NCBI RefSeq assembly: GCF_009711225.1 | Contig: NZ_WMIE01000007.1 | Location: 124,001 to 188,000, forward strand | DNA length: 64,000 nt | Reading direction: 5' to 3' | Origin: Paracoccus aestuariivivens | GTDB taxonomy: Bacteria; Pseudomonadota; Alphaproteobacteria; Rhodobacterales; Rhodobacteraceae | Shown here: positions 8,827 to 18,071 of the stretch, one piece after another | Position numbering within the stretch: the stretch's first letter is position 1 | How the letters are laid out: each line of letters starts with the position of its first letter | Program-made: the position numbers and the translations under genes | Notes under the pieces: model-generated | The model's input: only the letters and a program-made list of their open reading frames with translations | Databases searched by the model: none | Told to the model about the DNA's origin: nothing

Positions 8827-11805
8827 CTACCGGCCGTCCAGCAGCCGCAACTCGCGCGTCCTGCCCGCTTTGACATAGGTAAGCCGTCCGTTGCCGATGG
8901 AGTTGATCGTGCCGCCGTCGATCTTGTCGCCCAAACGCACGGTCACGACCTTGCCGCTGCGCAGACGGATCAGCGCCCTGCTGGCATTCCCCGCTCCGAT
9001 GATGCCGATGATCGTCGTACGACCGGTATCCATGCCGCGTTTCTGCGTCGCGTTTCCGGCGACGGTGGCCGAGGTCGTGCCACCACGTGCAGCGTTCGAG
9101 GCAACTTCCGGCTCGTCGTCGATCTCTGGCGGCTTGTATTCCTGCTTCCTTGCGCGGGCGGCGCGTTCCTCGGCGGCGGCTTGGGCGCGGGCGCGGGCTT
9201 CGGCCTGAGCGCGGGCCTGAGCCTCGGCGGCGGCATCGGCCTGAGCACGGGCACGGATGCGGGCTTCGGCCTGCGATTGCAACTGCTCGTCAAGGGCGCG
9301 ACGGGCCGCCATCTCGGCCTCGCTGGGACCGGGAACGGCGGCGGCAACGACGGCAGCAGCGGCAGGGGCAGCCGCAGTTGCCGCAGGCGCGGCTGCCTCG
9401 ACGGCCCCTGCCGCTTCGGATGCAGCCGAAGCCACCGAGCCCGAGCGGCGCGGAGGCAGCGGCGACGAAGCCAGCTTGACCGAATTCGGTATCGCAGGCG
9501 AGGCATCGACCGCGGCCGCAATCGCCTTTTCGACCGCCTCATCCGAAATTCTGGCCGTCGAGGCACGGTTGCCCGGACGGGCCGAAGGTCGCGACGATCC
9601 ATTCAAAAGCCCGCCGGAATTGCGGGCGGGCGGAGCTTCGGTTGCCGACTTCAAGGCCGCATCCACGGCCGAGGGCGAGACCGCATCGCTGACCGTCTTG
9701 GCACCGGTTGGCTTACGCTTGGGGCGGACCTCGGCATAACGCGGACCGAAACCATCCGGAACCGATGCCTTGGTCGTGATCAGCCCATGCCCGCGAAGAT
9801 CAAGGATCAGGGCCTCGAGCTGGCGCTGTTCGGAAACATCAAGGGCGGCTTCCTCGTCGATTTCGGGGGCCGATCCCTCGGGACGCTGTGGCGGGCGGCT
9901 GCCCGAGGCCGCGATGGGGCGTGCGCTTTCGGGCGCGCTCGCGCTCTCGCGCTCGGGCAGCGGACGCTTGGTCGCGCCCGACCGGTCGACGCGTTTGCGC
10001 TGGGGCGGACGGGCACTATTCGCGGGCTGACCGGATTTCTGGCTGGCGGTATAGGGAAGCGGGCTTTCCGGCACGCGCGGAGCGGTATCGGCACGCGGCT
10101 CCGAGGTCTGGGGTGTGCTGCGACGCGGAGAAAGCTGCGGCCGCACCGAATTCGTCAGGCGGGTCTGGACGACAGCGGGGGCTTTCGGCTGGGCACGGGC
10201 CGGAGTCTCGGCAACCGCAGGCTTGGACTTGGGGGCCGGACTTACGGCGACTGCGGCGGGTTTCGCCGCTTCGGGGGGCACCGGCACAACGGCTGGCGCG
10301 GGCGCAGCATCGGCGACTGGCGCTGGCTTGGGCTGGCCCGGATCGCCAGACAGCACAACGGCGGCAGCGGTGGCCGAGGCCGCGACCAGAACCCGACGGG
10401 CATGTTCGGGCGGCAGATCCGACACCATCACCTGCTGTGCAGCGGGCGCGGGCGCGGGTTTTTCGGGGCTGGCGGTCTCGGGCGCAGGTGTGGTGACCGG
10501 AGCGACGGGGGCCGCCACAGCGGCATCCGCTTCGCGCGAGGGACTTTCGACATCGGGTGCCGTCAAAGCCGAAGCCTCAGAGGTTGTCGTGATCTCCTCG
10601 ACCACAACCGGATCAGCCTCGACCGGCACGGGGGGCGAGTCCGTTTTCTCGACGACCGCTGGAGCGGCAGCGATCTGGGTGGGTTTTCCCTGCGGACCAA
10701 GGAAGGCCCAGATAAGTACCAGACCCACGACCAGCGTCACCATCATCGCGGCAAGATTGCTAAGCCCCCTGCGATGCGGCGCGGCCGCGCGGGCCGGAGC
10801 GGATGGCGCCGCCGGTGCGGCGGTACCGTGCGACTTGGCCAATCGGGCCTCTGCCGCGCGTTTGTGAACCGCGCGGGCGCGCTGGCTCAGCAGCGGCGAG
10901 GGGGCTTGCGGTGCTTCAGGCGCGGAATGGGCCACAGCCGCCGGTCGGGCTGGCGCATGACGCACCACCGGCGGGGATGTCGGCTGCGGCGCGACCGGAG
11001 CCGCAACCTCGGTCACCGGAGCGACGGAAGCGGCTGCAGGCGTTTGCACACCTGCGCCTGTCACTTCGTCCGGCACCTGCTCAGGGGCGGGTTCCACAGA
11101 TGCCGCAACGTCAGGTGGCGCGTCGGTGGGCACGTCGGATGCGATCTCGGCAGGCTCGGAAGCAGGGACGGCTTCGGGAGCGGTTTCAACCGGAGTCTCC
11201 ACAGGCGCTGCGACCGGTTCTTCCTCGATCATCAAGCCGCCCAGAGTGACACCCGCCGAGCCCAAATTCACCACCGGACGCAGACGTGGTTGCGCCTCCA
11301 GTACGAAGACCGGCTCGCCCGAGAACAAACCTTCCTCGGGGTCCGCGCAAAACCCATCGCCCTCGAACCCGTACTGGGCTGCAAAATCGCGGGCTTCACG
11401 CAGGGTCTGGCGGGCCACGGCCGCGACGCGAACGCTATCGCCCTCGCCGCGCCAGTCGAAAGCAAGTTCCTCGATGGCATAGGGCGTCAGCCCGTCAAGG
11501 GCGCGGGCCACCATGCGGTCGCGGTCACCCGAGGGCACAACGGTCAGCGTCGTGTAAAGGATCTGGTCGTCGGGAATGACCAGCGAAACGGTCAAGGGAA
11601 CATCGGCCGGCTCGCCGGTCGCCATCGTCCGCAGGTTGATCAGAACTTCACGGAAATCGGGCTCGTCGAAATCGACGGAGCCCAGATGCCGCCATGCCGG
11701 TTGACGCCCCCGCGCCTCGCTGGTCGAGGGGCGGTCCCGCTTTTGCAGGTGCACGGCATCCCCGCCAAATGACAGGGCATATTCAGTTGCGGAATCAAGC
11801 GACAT
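8827..11805 (-). CDS. Large Ala/Pro-rich single-pass protein: GspL/PilM-like head and GspC/PilP-like tail
   Basis: The 992-residue protein has four parts. Residues 1-190 resemble the cytoplasmic actin-like domain of GspL/PilM (LTVSLVIPDDQILYTTLTV, then a helix, then SVRVAAVARQTLREARDFA). Residues 195-345 are low-complexity. A single membrane helix spans about 350-370. The large outer part is Ala/Pro-rich, with a strongly charged helical stretch near 840-910. The last 60 residues (IIGIIGAGNASRALIRLRSG, then VVTVRLGDKI) resemble the small beta domain of GspC or PilP. Similar proteins are often mislabelled as translation initiation factor 2 because of the low-complexity region. No other secretion or pilus gene is nearby. 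It is probably an inner-membrane scaffold; function unknown. Confidence 0.7.
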   Translation of the reverse strand: MSLDSATEYALSFGGDAVHLQKRDRPSTSEARGRQPAWRHLGSVDFDEPDFREVLINLRTMATGEPADVPLTVSLVIPDDQILYTTLTVVPSGDRDRMVARALDGLTPYAIEELAFDWRGEGDSVRVAAVARQTLREARDFAAQYGFEGDGFCADPEEGLFSGEPVFVLEAQPRLRPVVNLGSAGVTLGGLMIEEEPVAAPVETPVETAPEAVPASEPAEIASDVPTDAPPDVAASVEPAPEQVPDEVTGAGVQTPAAASVAPVTEVAAPVAPQPTSPPVVRHAPARPAAVAHSAPEAPQAPSPLLSQRARAVHKRAAEARLAKSHGTAAPAAPSAPARAAAPHRRGLSNLAAMMVTLVVGLVLIWAFLGPQGKPTQIAAAPAVVEKTDSPPVPVEADPVVVEEITTTSEASALTAPDVESPSREADAAVAAPVAPVTTPAPETASPEKPAPAPAAQQVMVSDLPPEHARRVLVAASATAAAVVLSGDPGQPKPAPVADAAPAPAVVPVPPEAAKPAAVAVSPAPKSKPAVAETPARAQPKAPAVVQTRLTNSVRPQLSPRRSTPQTSEPRADTAPRVPESPLPYTASQKSGQPANSARPPQRKRVDRSGATKRPLPERESASAPESARPIAASGSRPPQRPEGSAPEIDEEAALDVSEQRQLEALILDLRGHGLITTKASVPDGFGPRYAEVRPKRKPTGAKTVSDAVSPSAVDAALKSATEAPPARNSGGLLNGSSRPSARPGNRASTARISDEAVEKAIAAAVDASPAIPNSVKLASSPLPPRRSGSVASAASEAAGAVEAAAPAATAAAPAAAAVVAAAVPGPSEAEMAARRALDEQLQSQAEARIRARAQADAAAEAQARAQAEARARAQAAAEERAARARKQEYKPPEIDDEPEVASNAARGGTTSATVAGNATQKRGMDTGRTTIIGIIGAGNASRALIRLRSGKVVTVRLGDKIDGGTINSIGNGRLTYVKAGRTRELRLLDGR

Positions 11806-11994
11806 TTGGCGGCTTTGCCTTGCAGTCCCGGGCGCGTTCGCGCGTGTTTATATTATCCCTATGGACTACCGCAGAACGCGACGTGTGAAAAGCCAAACAC
11901 CTCAATGTGAGGGATCTGATCGGCGGAAATCGCGTTAGATGGGTTCGACTGGAATCTACCGCACCGTTAACGCCGATGCGCCAAGGAGAATTTG

Positions 11995-12795
11995 ATGATG
12001 ATCCGACTACGTCCGACCCTGACGGCGGCCTCGATTGCCCTGATGGCCGGTCTTCCCGCGCTGGCCCAATCTCCGGCCCCCGCACCGGATGCTCCGCCGC
12101 CTCCGGCCATGATGGGTCATCACGGGATGCATCCCCATGCCGCGAAGCTGACCGTCACCGGAGAGGCCAGTTCGAGCGCCGAGCCGGATCTGGCCATCAT
12201 CACCCTTGGCGTCAGCACTGAAGCCGAAACCGCCGCCGCCGCGATGTCCGAGAATTCGACCCGCCAGAAGGCCGTCATCGACGCCCTGCAAGCCGAGGGA
12301 GTCGAGGCACGCGACATCCAGACCTCGGGGCTGAACCTGTCTCCGAAGATGGAGTACAATAACGGGCAGGCGCCGAAGATGGTCGGCTATCAGGCGCAAA
12401 ACACCGTGACGGTCCGCGTGCGCGACATCGCCGGTCTGGGCGGGGTATTGGACAAGCTGGTCGCCACCGGCGCGAACGAAATCAGCGGCATCAGCTTTGC
12501 CCGCGAGGACATGGCCGAGGCGCAGGACAAGGCCCGTGCCGATGCGGTCAAGGACGCGCGCCGCCGCGCCGAACTGATGGCCGAGGCCGCTGGGCTTAAA
12601 CTGGGAAATATCCGTGCGCTGAGCGACAGCCCTATCTCGGAAGGGCCTCGCCCCATGATGGCGATGCGCGCCGAGGCGAAATCAGATAGCGCCGTTCCGA
12701 TCGCGGCAGGCGAGGTCGAGGTCAACGCCCGCGTGTCGGCAGTCTTCGATCTGCTGCCGCTGGACGCACCGGACGCGCCTGCACCCGCCAACTGA
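11995..12795 (+). CDS. SIMPL (DUF541) family periplasmic protein
   Basis: The 266-residue product has a signal peptide ending near LPALAQS, a short Pro/His/Met-rich linker (PPPPAMMGHHGMHPHAA), and a SIMPL domain from about residue 50 (AKLTVTGEASSSAEPDLAII, then SGLNLSPKMEY and YQAQNTVTVRVRD). SIMPL/DUF541 proteins such as YggE are periplasmic or outer-membrane associated and are linked to oxidative stress, without a defined reaction. The ATG at 11995 sits 6 bases after AGGAG; a TTG one codon upstream is less likely. The gene is divergent from the 992-residue gene and ends at a hairpin shared with metY. The His/Met linker might bind metal; that is only a guess. Confidence 0.88.
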   Translation: MMIRLRPTLTAASIALMAGLPALAQSPAPAPDAPPPPAMMGHHGMHPHAAKLTVTGEASSSAEPDLAIITLGVSTEAETAAAAMSENSTRQKAVIDALQAEGVEARDIQTSGLNLSPKMEYNNGQAPKMVGYQAQNTVTVRVRDIAGLGGVLDKLVATGANEISGISFAREDMAEAQDKARADAVKDARRRAELMAEAAGLKLGNIRALSDSPISEGPRPMMAMRAEAKSDSAVPIAAGEVEVNARVSAVFDLLPLDAPDAPAPAN

Positions 12796-12802
12796 TTTTG
12801 AA

Positions 12803-12832
12803 GAAGCCGGCGGAACCCTTTCCGCCGGCTTC
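12803..12832. terminator. Bidirectional terminator between the SIMPL gene and metY
   Basis: A perfect 12-base inverted repeat (GAAGCCGGCGGA with TCCGCCGGCTTC) closes a 6-base loop. It lies between the two convergent stop codons and has T-rich flanks in both directions, so it probably ends both transcripts. Confidence 0.85.
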
Positions 12833-12837
12833 ATTCT

Positions 12838-14136
12838 TTATCCCGAAGCCGCCGCCAGCGCCTGATCAAGATCCGCGATCAGATCATCCGCATCCTCGAT
12901 CCCGATCGACAGCCGAACCACGTCCGGCCCCGCTCCGGCGGCAATTTTCTGCGCATCGCTCAACTGGCTGTGCGTGGTCGAGGCCGAATGGATCACCAGC
13001 GACCGCGCATCGCCCAGATTGGCGACGTGGCTGAACAGCTTGAGGCTATCGACCAGCTTCACCGCCGCGTCATAACCACCCTTGATCGAGAACGTGAACA
13101 GCGCCCCCGCCCCTTTCGGATAGACCCGTTTCGCCGTCGCGTTCCATGGCGATGAGGCCAGTCCGGCATAGGTCACCGAAGTCACGCGCGGATCGTTCTG
13201 CAACCACTCCGCGACCTTGCCGGCATTGGCGACATGCTTCTCCATCCGCAGGCCAAGGGTTTCGATCCCCATCAGGGTGTAATGCGCGCCCTGCGGGTTC
13301 ATCGTCATGCCCAGATCGCGCATGCTGACGGCGATGCCATGGAATGTGTAGGCGAGATTGCCGAATGCCTGATGGAAGTTCAGGCCGTGATAGGCGGGCT
13401 CGGGCTGGGACAGACTGAGAAATTTGTCCGAAGCCGACCAGTCGAACGTCCCGCTATCGATCACGACGCCTCCTGTCACCGTGCCGTTGCCGGTGATGTA
13501 CTTCGTCAGGCTATGGACAACGAGCGTGGCTCCCATCTCGATCGGCTTGCACAGCCATGGCGTTGCAAGGGTGTTGTCGACAATCAGCGGCAGGCCCAGT
13601 TCGGTCGCGATTTTCGCCACCGCCGGAATATCGGTGACATAGCCACCGGGATTGCTGATCGATTCGCAAAAAATCGCGCGGGTGTCGCCATCTACAGCGG
13701 CGCGAAGCGCCTCCAGATCGTCCAGATCGACGAATTTCGCGCCCCAGCCGAAACGTTTGATGGTTTGGCTGAACTGCGTGATGGTTCCGCCGTAAAGCCT
13801 TGTCGAGGCGACGATATTCTTGCCCGGTCCCATCAGCGGAAACAGCGCGAGGATCTGCGCCGCATGTCCAGACGAGCAACAGATCGCCCCCGCCCCGCTC
13901 TCGAGTTGCGCCAGACGCGTTTGCAGGGCCGAGACCGTCGGATTGGTCAGGCGGGAATAGATGTAGCCCACTTCTTGCAGGCCGAACAGCCGCGCGGCAT
14001 GGGCAGCGTCTTTGAAGACATAGGCTGTCGTTTGGTAGATCGGAACCTGACGCGCGCCAGTGGCCGGATCGGGGGCTGCCCCCGCATGGATGGCAAGCGT
14101 GTCAAAGCCCCAGTTTGCGGGATCGGTATCGGACAT
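12838..14136 (-). CDS. metY: O-acetylhomoserine (thiol)-lyase / aminocarboxypropyltransferase
   Basis: This PLP enzyme makes homocysteine or methionine directly from O-acetylhomoserine plus sulfide or methanethiol. The 432-residue length, the opening FDTLAIHAGAAPDPATGARQ, the PIYQTTAYVF segment and the insertion-rich middle match the MetY group of Cys/Met metabolism enzymes rather than the shorter MetB/MetC. The PLP lysine is K212 in VVHSLTKYITGNG. MetY-like enzymes cannot always be told from MetZ (O-succinylhomoserine) by sequence alone, but the length favours MetY. A hairpin covers its ribosome binding site (see the separate entry). Confidence 0.92.
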   Translation of the reverse strand: MSDTDPANWGFDTLAIHAGAAPDPATGARQVPIYQTTAYVFKDAAHAARLFGLQEVGYIYSRLTNPTVSALQTRLAQLESGAGAICCSSGHAAQILALFPLMGPGKNIVASTRLYGGTITQFSQTIKRFGWGAKFVDLDDLEALRAAVDGDTRAIFCESISNPGGYVTDIPAVAKIATELGLPLIVDNTLATPWLCKPIEMGATLVVHSLTKYITGNGTVTGGVVIDSGTFDWSASDKFLSLSQPEPAYHGLNFHQAFGNLAYTFHGIAVSMRDLGMTMNPQGAHYTLMGIETLGLRMEKHVANAGKVAEWLQNDPRVTSVTYAGLASSPWNATAKRVYPKGAGALFTFSIKGGYDAAVKLVDSLKLFSHVANLGDARSLVIHSASTTHSQLSDAQKIAAGAGPDVVRLSIGIEDADDLIADLDQALAAASG

Positions 14137-14142
14137 GGCATC

Positions 14143-14163
14143 CTCCGTTTTTCCTGAACGGAG
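14143..14163 (-). promoter_or_regulatory. Hairpin that takes in the metY ribosome binding site
   Basis: On the minus strand, CTCCGTT pairs with AACGGAG across a 7-base loop (CAGGAAA). The 3' arm contains the GGAG of the metY ribosome binding site, and the start codon follows 6 bases later. Folding of this 21-base element would block ribosome access. It does not match the SAM-II or SAM/SAH riboswitch patterns I know, so no ligand is proposed. Confidence 0.45.
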
Positions 14164-14190
14164 ACTAGCGGGCGGATGACCACGGGAAAG

Positions 14191-14226
14191 AGAAAACTTC
14201 GCCGCCGAAACAATGGTCCGGCGGCG
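14191..14226 (-). terminator. Rho-independent terminator after pgi
   Basis: On the minus strand, an 8-base stem (CGCCGCCG with CGGCGGCG) with an 11-base loop is followed by AAGTTTTCTC. It lies about 30 bases beyond the pgi stop and should end the zwf-pgl-pgi transcript before metY. Confidence 0.75.
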
Positions 14227-14256
14227 AGCGGGTCATTTCAGGGCAAGAACGCCGGA

Positions 14257-15861
14257 TCAGGCGCGGAGTTCACGGATCAGCGCCGCCAGATGTTCGGTTG
14301 ACGGGTCATGGCCGGGTGCGGGCTGATCCGAGAGCAGCGGCGCGACCTTGAGCGCAAGTTCCTTGCCCAGTTCGACACCCCATTGATCGAAGCTATTGAT
14401 GCCAAGGATGACGCCTTCGACAAAGACGCGGTGCTCGTAAAGCGCGATGATCTGGCCAAGACTGCGCGGCGAAAGCTTTGGGATAAGCAGCGTGGTCGAA
14501 GGGCGGTTGCCCGGAAAGACCCGATGGCGGGCCTGACGGTCCAGTTCAGCCCCTTCCAATCCCTTGGCCCGCATCAGGTCGCGGGCCTCGTCCAGCGATC
14601 GACCTCGCATCAGCGCCTCGGACTGAGCAAGGCAGTTCGCCGCGAGAAGCAGGTGGTGATGGGCGAGCTCGGGCTCGTGGCCTTGGGCCGCCAGCATGAA
14701 CTCGCAGGGGATCACGGCCGTGCCCTGATGGATCAGCTGATAGAAGGCGTGCTGCCCGTTCGTTCCCGGCTCGCCCCAGATCACCGGACCCGTCGGATAG
14801 GGCAGATCGCTGCCATCCATCGCAACACGTTTGCCGTTGGATTCCATTTCAAGCTGCTGGAGATAGGCCGGCAACCGCGCGAGGCGATTGTCATAGGGCA
14901 GCACGGCGCGGGTGCCGTAGCCGCAGATCTGGTGGTGCCAGATCCCGATCAGCGCCAGCATTACCGGAAGGTTCGCCTGCATCGGAGCGGTGCGGAAGTG
15001 GTTGTCCATCGCCAGCCCACCGGCGAGGAAGTCATCGAACGCCTCGGGACCGATGGCGATCATCAGGGACAGACCGATCGGCCCCCACATCGAGTAGCGA
15101 CCGCCAACCCAGTCCTCGAACCCGAAGACGCGGTCGGGCGAGATGTTCCATTCGCTGGTTCGGGCGGGTGCCGAACTCAGGGCGACGAATTGCGCGGCAG
15201 GTTCCTTGACCGAGCCCGCCATCCAGTCCCGCGCAGTCGCGGCATTGGTCATCGTCTCGATTGTGGTGAAGGTTTTTGAGGCGACAATGACCAAAGTCGT
15301 GGTCGGATCCAGATTTTTAAGCGTATCCGCGATATCCGCGCCATCGACGTTCGAGACGAAGTGAACACGCGGCCCGTCATGCCAAGGCGCAAGCGCACGG
15401 GTCGCCATGGCAGGCCCAAGATCCGATCCGCCGATCCCGATATTCACGACATCGGTGAATTTACCGCCTTGCCCCGCAAAGCTTCCATCGCGGACGGTAC
15501 GGGCAAAGCCGGACATGCGGCGATGGGTTTCGCGCACGTCGGGCATGACATCGCGGCCATCGACAAGGACGCTGCCTTGCAGGTTGCGCAGCGCGGTATG
15601 AAGAACGGCCCGATCCTCGGTTTCGTTGATCCGCGCACCTGCAAACATGGCGTCGCGACGGGCGGCGACCGGCACGGCAAGGTCCAGCAGCAGCTTGACC
15701 GCTTCCGCGTCGATTGTGGTCTTGGACCAGTCCAGCACCAGACCATCCGCCGAAGTACAAAAGTCGGTGGCGCGGTTCGGATCAGCCCCGAAGAGATCCA
15801 TAATATGCAGATCGCCCTGTGCGCGACGATGAGCGGTCAGGCCACTAAAAATTTCGGTCAT
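14257..15861 (-). CDS. pgi: Glucose-6-phosphate isomerase
   Basis: Pgi interconverts glucose 6-phosphate and fructose 6-phosphate. The 534-residue protein has the phosphate-binding stretch [19 protein letters not shown], the signature [20 protein letters not shown], and the C-terminal signature region [15 protein letters not shown]. In an organism using the Entner-Doudoroff route it lets fructose 6-phosphate from gluconeogenesis or from fructose and mannitol re-enter through Zwf. It is the last gene of zwf-pgl-pgi, 6 bases after pgl, and is followed by a terminator. Confidence 0.96.
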   Translation of the reverse strand: MTEIFSGLTAHRRAQGDLHIMDLFGADPNRATDFCTSADGLVLDWSKTTIDAEAVKLLLDLAVPVAARRDAMFAGARINETEDRAVLHTALRNLQGSVLVDGRDVMPDVRETHRRMSGFARTVRDGSFAGQGGKFTDVVNIGIGGSDLGPAMATRALAPWHDGPRVHFVSNVDGADIADTLKNLDPTTTLVIVASKTFTTIETMTNAATARDWMAGSVKEPAAQFVALSSAPARTSEWNISPDRVFGFEDWVGGRYSMWGPIGLSLMIAIGPEAFDDFLAGGLAMDNHFRTAPMQANLPVMLALIGIWHHQICGYGTRAVLPYDNRLARLPAYLQQLEMESNGKRVAMDGSDLPYPTGPVIWGEPGTNGQHAFYQLIHQGTAVIPCEFMLAAQGHEPELAHHHLLLAANCLAQSEALMRGRSLDEARDLMRAKGLEGAELDRQARHRVFPGNRPSTTLLIPKLSPRSLGQIIALYEHRVFVEGVILGINSFDQWGVELGKELALKVAPLLSDQPAPGHDPSTEHLAALIRELRA

Positions 15862-15867
15862 ATGAGG

Positions 15868-16542
15868 TCACTCTGCCCAATGGACGGTAATATCGCCAAG
15901 AAATGCTCGGATCGGGGCGGCTTTGGGATCCAGCGTCTGGGCGCGTTCCAACGCGTCGCGCTTGTCCGCCCCGGTAATCATCAGATGCGTGTGGATAGCC
16001 TTTTGCAAAACCGGAGCGGTCAAGGTGATGCGCGGCTCATCCTTGAGGTTGTTCACAGCTATGACGGCGGGCGCATCGGGGGCCAGCGCGGCAACCGTCT
16101 CGGGCGCTTGGGGGAACAGGCTGGCGGTATGCATATCGACGCCCATGCCCAGAAACAGCACGGTGATCGGCAAGAGCGGCTCGATCGCGGCGGACAGCGC
16201 GGGGACCGCATCCTCGGGGCGGGCGTCGCCGGTATAAAGGTCGATATAACTGGCAGCAGCGGCCTTGCCTGTCAGCAAATGCCGGCGCAGTAGGCGGCTG
16301 TTCGAGCGGGTATGTTCGCCGTCCACCCAGCGTTCATCGTTCAGAAAAACGGTGACCTTTGACCAGTCCAAATCACTGCCCGACAAGGTGTCGAACACCG
16401 GAGCGGGGGTCGTGCCCCCCGGAACGCACAGGCTGGCGTGTTCGGCGGTACGCAACTGCTGGGCAAGCTGGCCCGCGATCTTGTTGGCCAAGGACAGGCC
16501 AAGCATCTCGCGGTCGGGATATTCGATGAACTCCAGCGTCAT
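15868..16542 (-). CDS. pgl: 6-phosphogluconolactonase
   Basis: Pgl hydrolyses 6-phosphogluconolactone, the product of Zwf, to 6-phosphogluconate. The 224-residue protein belongs to the DevB/NagB-like group: an LCVPGGTTPAPVFDTLSG phosphate loop near residue 40, VFLNDERWVDGEHTRSN, and LFLGMGVDMHTASLFP (the usual G-x-G-x-D-G-H is here GMGVDMH). The start overlaps the zwf stop by four bases, so translation is probably coupled to zwf. Confidence 0.93.
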   Translation of the reverse strand: MTLEFIEYPDREMLGLSLANKIAGQLAQQLRTAEHASLCVPGGTTPAPVFDTLSGSDLDWSKVTVFLNDERWVDGEHTRSNSRLLRRHLLTGKAAAASYIDLYTGDARPEDAVPALSAAIEPLLPITVLFLGMGVDMHTASLFPQAPETVAALAPDAPAVIAVNNLKDEPRITLTAPVLQKAIHTHLMITGADKRDALERAQTLDPKAAPIRAFLGDITVHWAE

Positions 16543-17990
16543 GCCCTGATCTCCCTCCAGCGACGATTGTCGCGGTGAAGCAGGCGCAAGGCCTCTTCGG
16601 GTCCGCTCGAGCCTGCATCATAGGGTTCGGGACGTTTCGAGCCAGCCTCCCATTCGGCAATGATGGGATCGGTCCACGCCCAAGCCGCCTCGACTTCGTC
16701 GCCGCGCATGAACAGGGTCTGGTTGCCACGGATCACGTCCATGATCAGGCGTTCGTAAGCGTCGGGCATGTCGGTTCCATTGGCCCCCAGCGCATCGGCA
16801 AAGCTCATGTCCAAGGGAACCTGCACCAGACGCATACCGCCGGGGCCGGGTTCCTTGATCATCACCGTCAGGTCCATGCCCTCGTTCGGTTGCAGCTTGA
16901 TGACAAGCTGGTTCGAACGGGGCCCGTCCGTCTCGTCGAAGATCGAATGCGGCGGTGCCTTGAAGGTCACCACGATCTCGCTGGTGCGGGCGCGCAACTT
17001 CTTTCCGGTGCGCAGATAGAACGGCGTACCGGTCCAACGCCAATTCGCGATATTCACCTTGAGCGCAACATAGCTTTCCGTGCGCGAATCCGGATTTTCG
17101 ACGTCTTTCAGATAGTCCGATCCGTCGGGCCCGTCGCGATACTGGCCGCGCACGATATCGCCCGGAGAAAGCGGCTCCAATGCGCGGATCACCTTCAGCT
17201 TTTCGTCGCGCACGGCATTCGGATCGAAGTGATAGGGCGGCTCCATCGCGATCAGGCACAGAAGCTGCATCATGTGGTTCTGGACCATGTCGCGGATCGC
17301 GCCGGAATGGTCGTAATATTCGCCGCGACCGCCGACACCCACCGTCTCGGCCACGGTGATCTGGACGTGATCGACATATTGCGCGTTCCAGAGCGGCTCA
17401 AACAGCATATTGGCAAAACGCACCGCCATCAGGTTCTGGACGGTTTCTTTCCCCAGATAATGGTCGATGCGGTAGATCTGGTTTTCGGTGAAGTGCTGCG
17501 CCAGCGTCGCGTTCAATTCACGAGCAGTCGCCAGATCACGACCGAACGGCTTTTCGACCACGATCCGGCTGTTTGCGTTCGCGATGCCGTATTCCGACAA
17601 GCGATGCGCTATATCGCCAAACAATGCCGGAGCAACCGAGAAGTAGAACGCGTTGACGACATCGGGCCGGATCAGCGCCTTGAGTTCGGTCCAGCCATCA
17701 GTCCCACGCGCGTCGATGGGGACATAACGCAGATGGTTCAGGAATTCCTCAAGATGGGACAGGTCATCGCTGGGACCGGCAAATTCGCGGATCGCCTTGC
17801 GCGCCTCGTCACGAAAGGCGGTATCGTCCTGTTTCGTCCGCGCCGCGCCGATAATTTGGGCAGATGGCGGTATCTGTTCCGCCACATAACGGCGATACAA
17901 GCCGGGAAAAATCTTGCGATGGGCCAGATCGCCCGTCGCGCCAAAGACCACAAGATCAAACTCGTCCACCGGAATGATGCGCGAAACCAT
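16539..17990 (-). CDS. zwf: Glucose-6-phosphate 1-dehydrogenase
   Basis: Zwf oxidises glucose 6-phosphate with NADP or NAD to the lactone. The 483-residue protein has the nucleotide-binding motif VVFGATGDLAHRKIFPGLY near residue 13 and the active-site signature RIDHYLGKE. The ATG at 17990 is chosen over in-frame starts further upstream because GAGGAGG lies 6 bases before it and the family sequence begins there. It is the first gene of zwf-pgl-pgi. Its upstream region carries the same palindrome as edd, inside the probable promoter. Confidence 0.95.
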   Translation of the reverse strand: MVSRIIPVDEFDLVVFGATGDLAHRKIFPGLYRRYVAEQIPPSAQIIGAARTKQDDTAFRDEARKAIREFAGPSDDLSHLEEFLNHLRYVPIDARGTDGWTELKALIRPDVVNAFYFSVAPALFGDIAHRLSEYGIANANSRIVVEKPFGRDLATARELNATLAQHFTENQIYRIDHYLGKETVQNLMAVRFANMLFEPLWNAQYVDHVQITVAETVGVGGRGEYYDHSGAIRDMVQNHMMQLLCLIAMEPPYHFDPNAVRDEKLKVIRALEPLSPGDIVRGQYRDGPDGSDYLKDVENPDSRTESYVALKVNIANWRWTGTPFYLRTGKKLRARTSEIVVTFKAPPHSIFDETDGPRSNQLVIKLQPNEGMDLTVMIKEPGPGGMRLVQVPLDMSFADALGANGTDMPDAYERLIMDVIRGNQTLFMRGDEVEAAWAWTDPIIAEWEAGSKRPEPYDAGSSGPEEALRLLHRDNRRWREIRA

Positions 17991-18017
17991 CAGGCCCTCC
18001 TCATCTTTCGGCTCGGG

Positions 18018-18044
18018 ATTATCGTTTGTTAGCGATAACATCAA
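18018..18044 (-). promoter_or_regulatory. zwf promoter with LacI-type operator
   Basis: On the minus strand a probable -35 (TTGATG, 18044-18039) and -10 (GATAAT, 18023-18018) are separated by 15 bases; TAATCC as -10 would give 17. Between them lies the palindrome GTTATCGCTAAC (18028-18039), whose outer bases extend the symmetry to TGTTATCGCTAACA. The central CG and GTTA/TAAC arms are typical of LacI/GalR-family operators. The same pattern occurs before edd. Confidence 0.65.
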
Positions 18045-18071
18045 CCCTGACCTTCTCACAGTCCATGCCTT

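Noticed and set aside
9181..11772. Long open frame of 863 codons on the plus strand
   Set aside because: It runs antisense through the Ala/Pro-rich 992-residue gene. GC-rich repetitive coding sequence gives open antisense frames; its Gly/Arg-rich product has no domain and no ribosome binding site.
14137..14256. SAM-II or SAM/SAH riboswitch upstream of metY
   Set aside because: The conserved cores I know for these riboswitches are missing. Only the short hairpin at 14143-14163 and the pgi terminator are present.
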